Source: SIG440 sp045580025
Lineage (GTDB): Bacteria; Bacillota; Clostridia; Monoglobales; Monoglobaceae
Assembly (NCBI GenBank): GCA_045580025.1
Contig: JAZNNB010000025.1
Coordinates: 1-24,736 of the forward strand
Reading direction: 5' to 3'
Length of the DNA: 24,736 bases
Below, piece by piece: positions 24,560 to 24,736 of the stretch. A program made the translations under genes and the position numbers. The number at the start of each line of letters is the position of its first letter. The stretch's first letter is position 1. The notes under the pieces are model-generated. The model saw nothing but the letters and a program-made list of their open reading frames with translations. It was not told where the DNA came from and searched no databases.

Positions 24560-24736
24560 ATGCCCGAAATGTATACTTACGCTGTAGCCCGTCTTCACGC
24601 AAGCGAAAACAATATGCTCTCAAATCTGGATTTGGAACGGCTTTTGGCGGCAAATGATATGCGTGAGGCCCTAGCAATCCTTTCTGAAAAAGGTTATGAT
24701 ACAGTGAATTTTGAAAATACCGATGCGGTGCTTGAA
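24560..24736 (+). CDS. ntpC: V-type ATPase subunit C (NtpC), 3' end outside the window
   Basis: Only the first 59 residues are present. The start MPEMYTYAVARLHASENNML, followed by LDLERLLAANDMREALAIL, fits the N-terminus of the NtpC/V-type subunit C (d) family, the socket that couples the central shaft to the rotor ring. The ATG at 24560 follows the ntpE stop codon with no gap, and GGAGGG at 24548-24553 serves it from inside ntpE. Order F-I-K-E-C equals that of the E. hirae ntp operon, so G, A, B and D genes are expected downstream. The family call leans on context because the gene is cut. Confidence 0.85.
   Translation, partial: MPEMYTYAVARLHASENNMLSNLDLERLLAANDMREALAILSEKGYDTVNFENTDAVLE

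Noticed and set aside
1..24736. CRISPR arrays, insertion sequences, prophage, toxin-antitoxin or other defence genes
   Set aside because: No spaced direct repeats, transposase motifs, terminal inverted repeats or defence-type domains were found; the window reads as core chromosome.

Overview
The window is a densely packed, AT-rich bacterial chromosome segment that reads as housekeeping DNA of a Firmicute, most likely class Clostridia. The pointers are an S1-repeat protein, adjacent holB and ricT (yaaT), smc-ftsY, a YhaO/YhaN-type nuclease-ATPase pair, a BofA-family protein of sporulation, and an Enterococcus-type ntp order for a V-type ATPase. Strong Shine-Dalgarno sequences, sigma-A type promoters with 17-bp spacers and short intergenic gaps agree with this. 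No mobile element, CRISPR array, rRNA or tRNA gene was seen. No gene-free stretch exceeds 300 bases; the longest are 4375-4618, 7892-8101 and 20798-20978, and each holds recognisable promoters.

Layout. (1) 1-2749, plus strand: the 3' part of an S1-domain RNA-binding protein gene, a hairpin, then murD (peptidoglycan precursor synthesis). (2) 2746-4374, minus strand: a ComEC-type DNA uptake channel convergent with murD; the murD terminator lies inside the end of comEC. (3) 4490-7934, plus strand: a promoter and structured leader, then glyQS, holB and ricT, closed by a strong terminator. (4) 7957-15375, plus strand: a promoter, then smc (TTG start), ftsY and a very large UPF0182 membrane protein, all overlapping, closed by a perfect 15-bp hairpin terminator shared with the opposing genes. 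(5) 20858 down to 15410, minus strand: a predicted five-gene transcription unit, in order a YhaO/SbcD-like phosphoesterase, a YhaN/SbcC-like ATPase with a central membrane hairpin, a radical SAM enzyme of the TatD-associated type, a DUF2156 GNAT-fold protein, and bofA. (6) 20903-24736, plus strand: a promoter and the first five genes of a V-type ATPase operon, ntpF-I-K-E-C, with ntpC cut by the window end.

How they work together. The blocks serve translation, cell-wall synthesis, replication and chromosome segregation, membrane protein targeting, DNA-end processing and ion-driven energetics. The rotor-ring subunit NtpK carries all five side chains I recall as Na+ ligands in the Enterococcus hirae ring, so the ATPase is predicted to move Na+. 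No clearly new system is visible. The observations best worth following are the membrane-anchored SbcCD-like pair leading a mixed operon that ends in bofA, the smc-ftsY-UPF0182 overlap chain, the structured glyQS leader with possible pseudoknot pairing, and a ComEC protein without its nuclease-like domain. Regulatory calls rest on reading by eye and were not folded or searched computationally.
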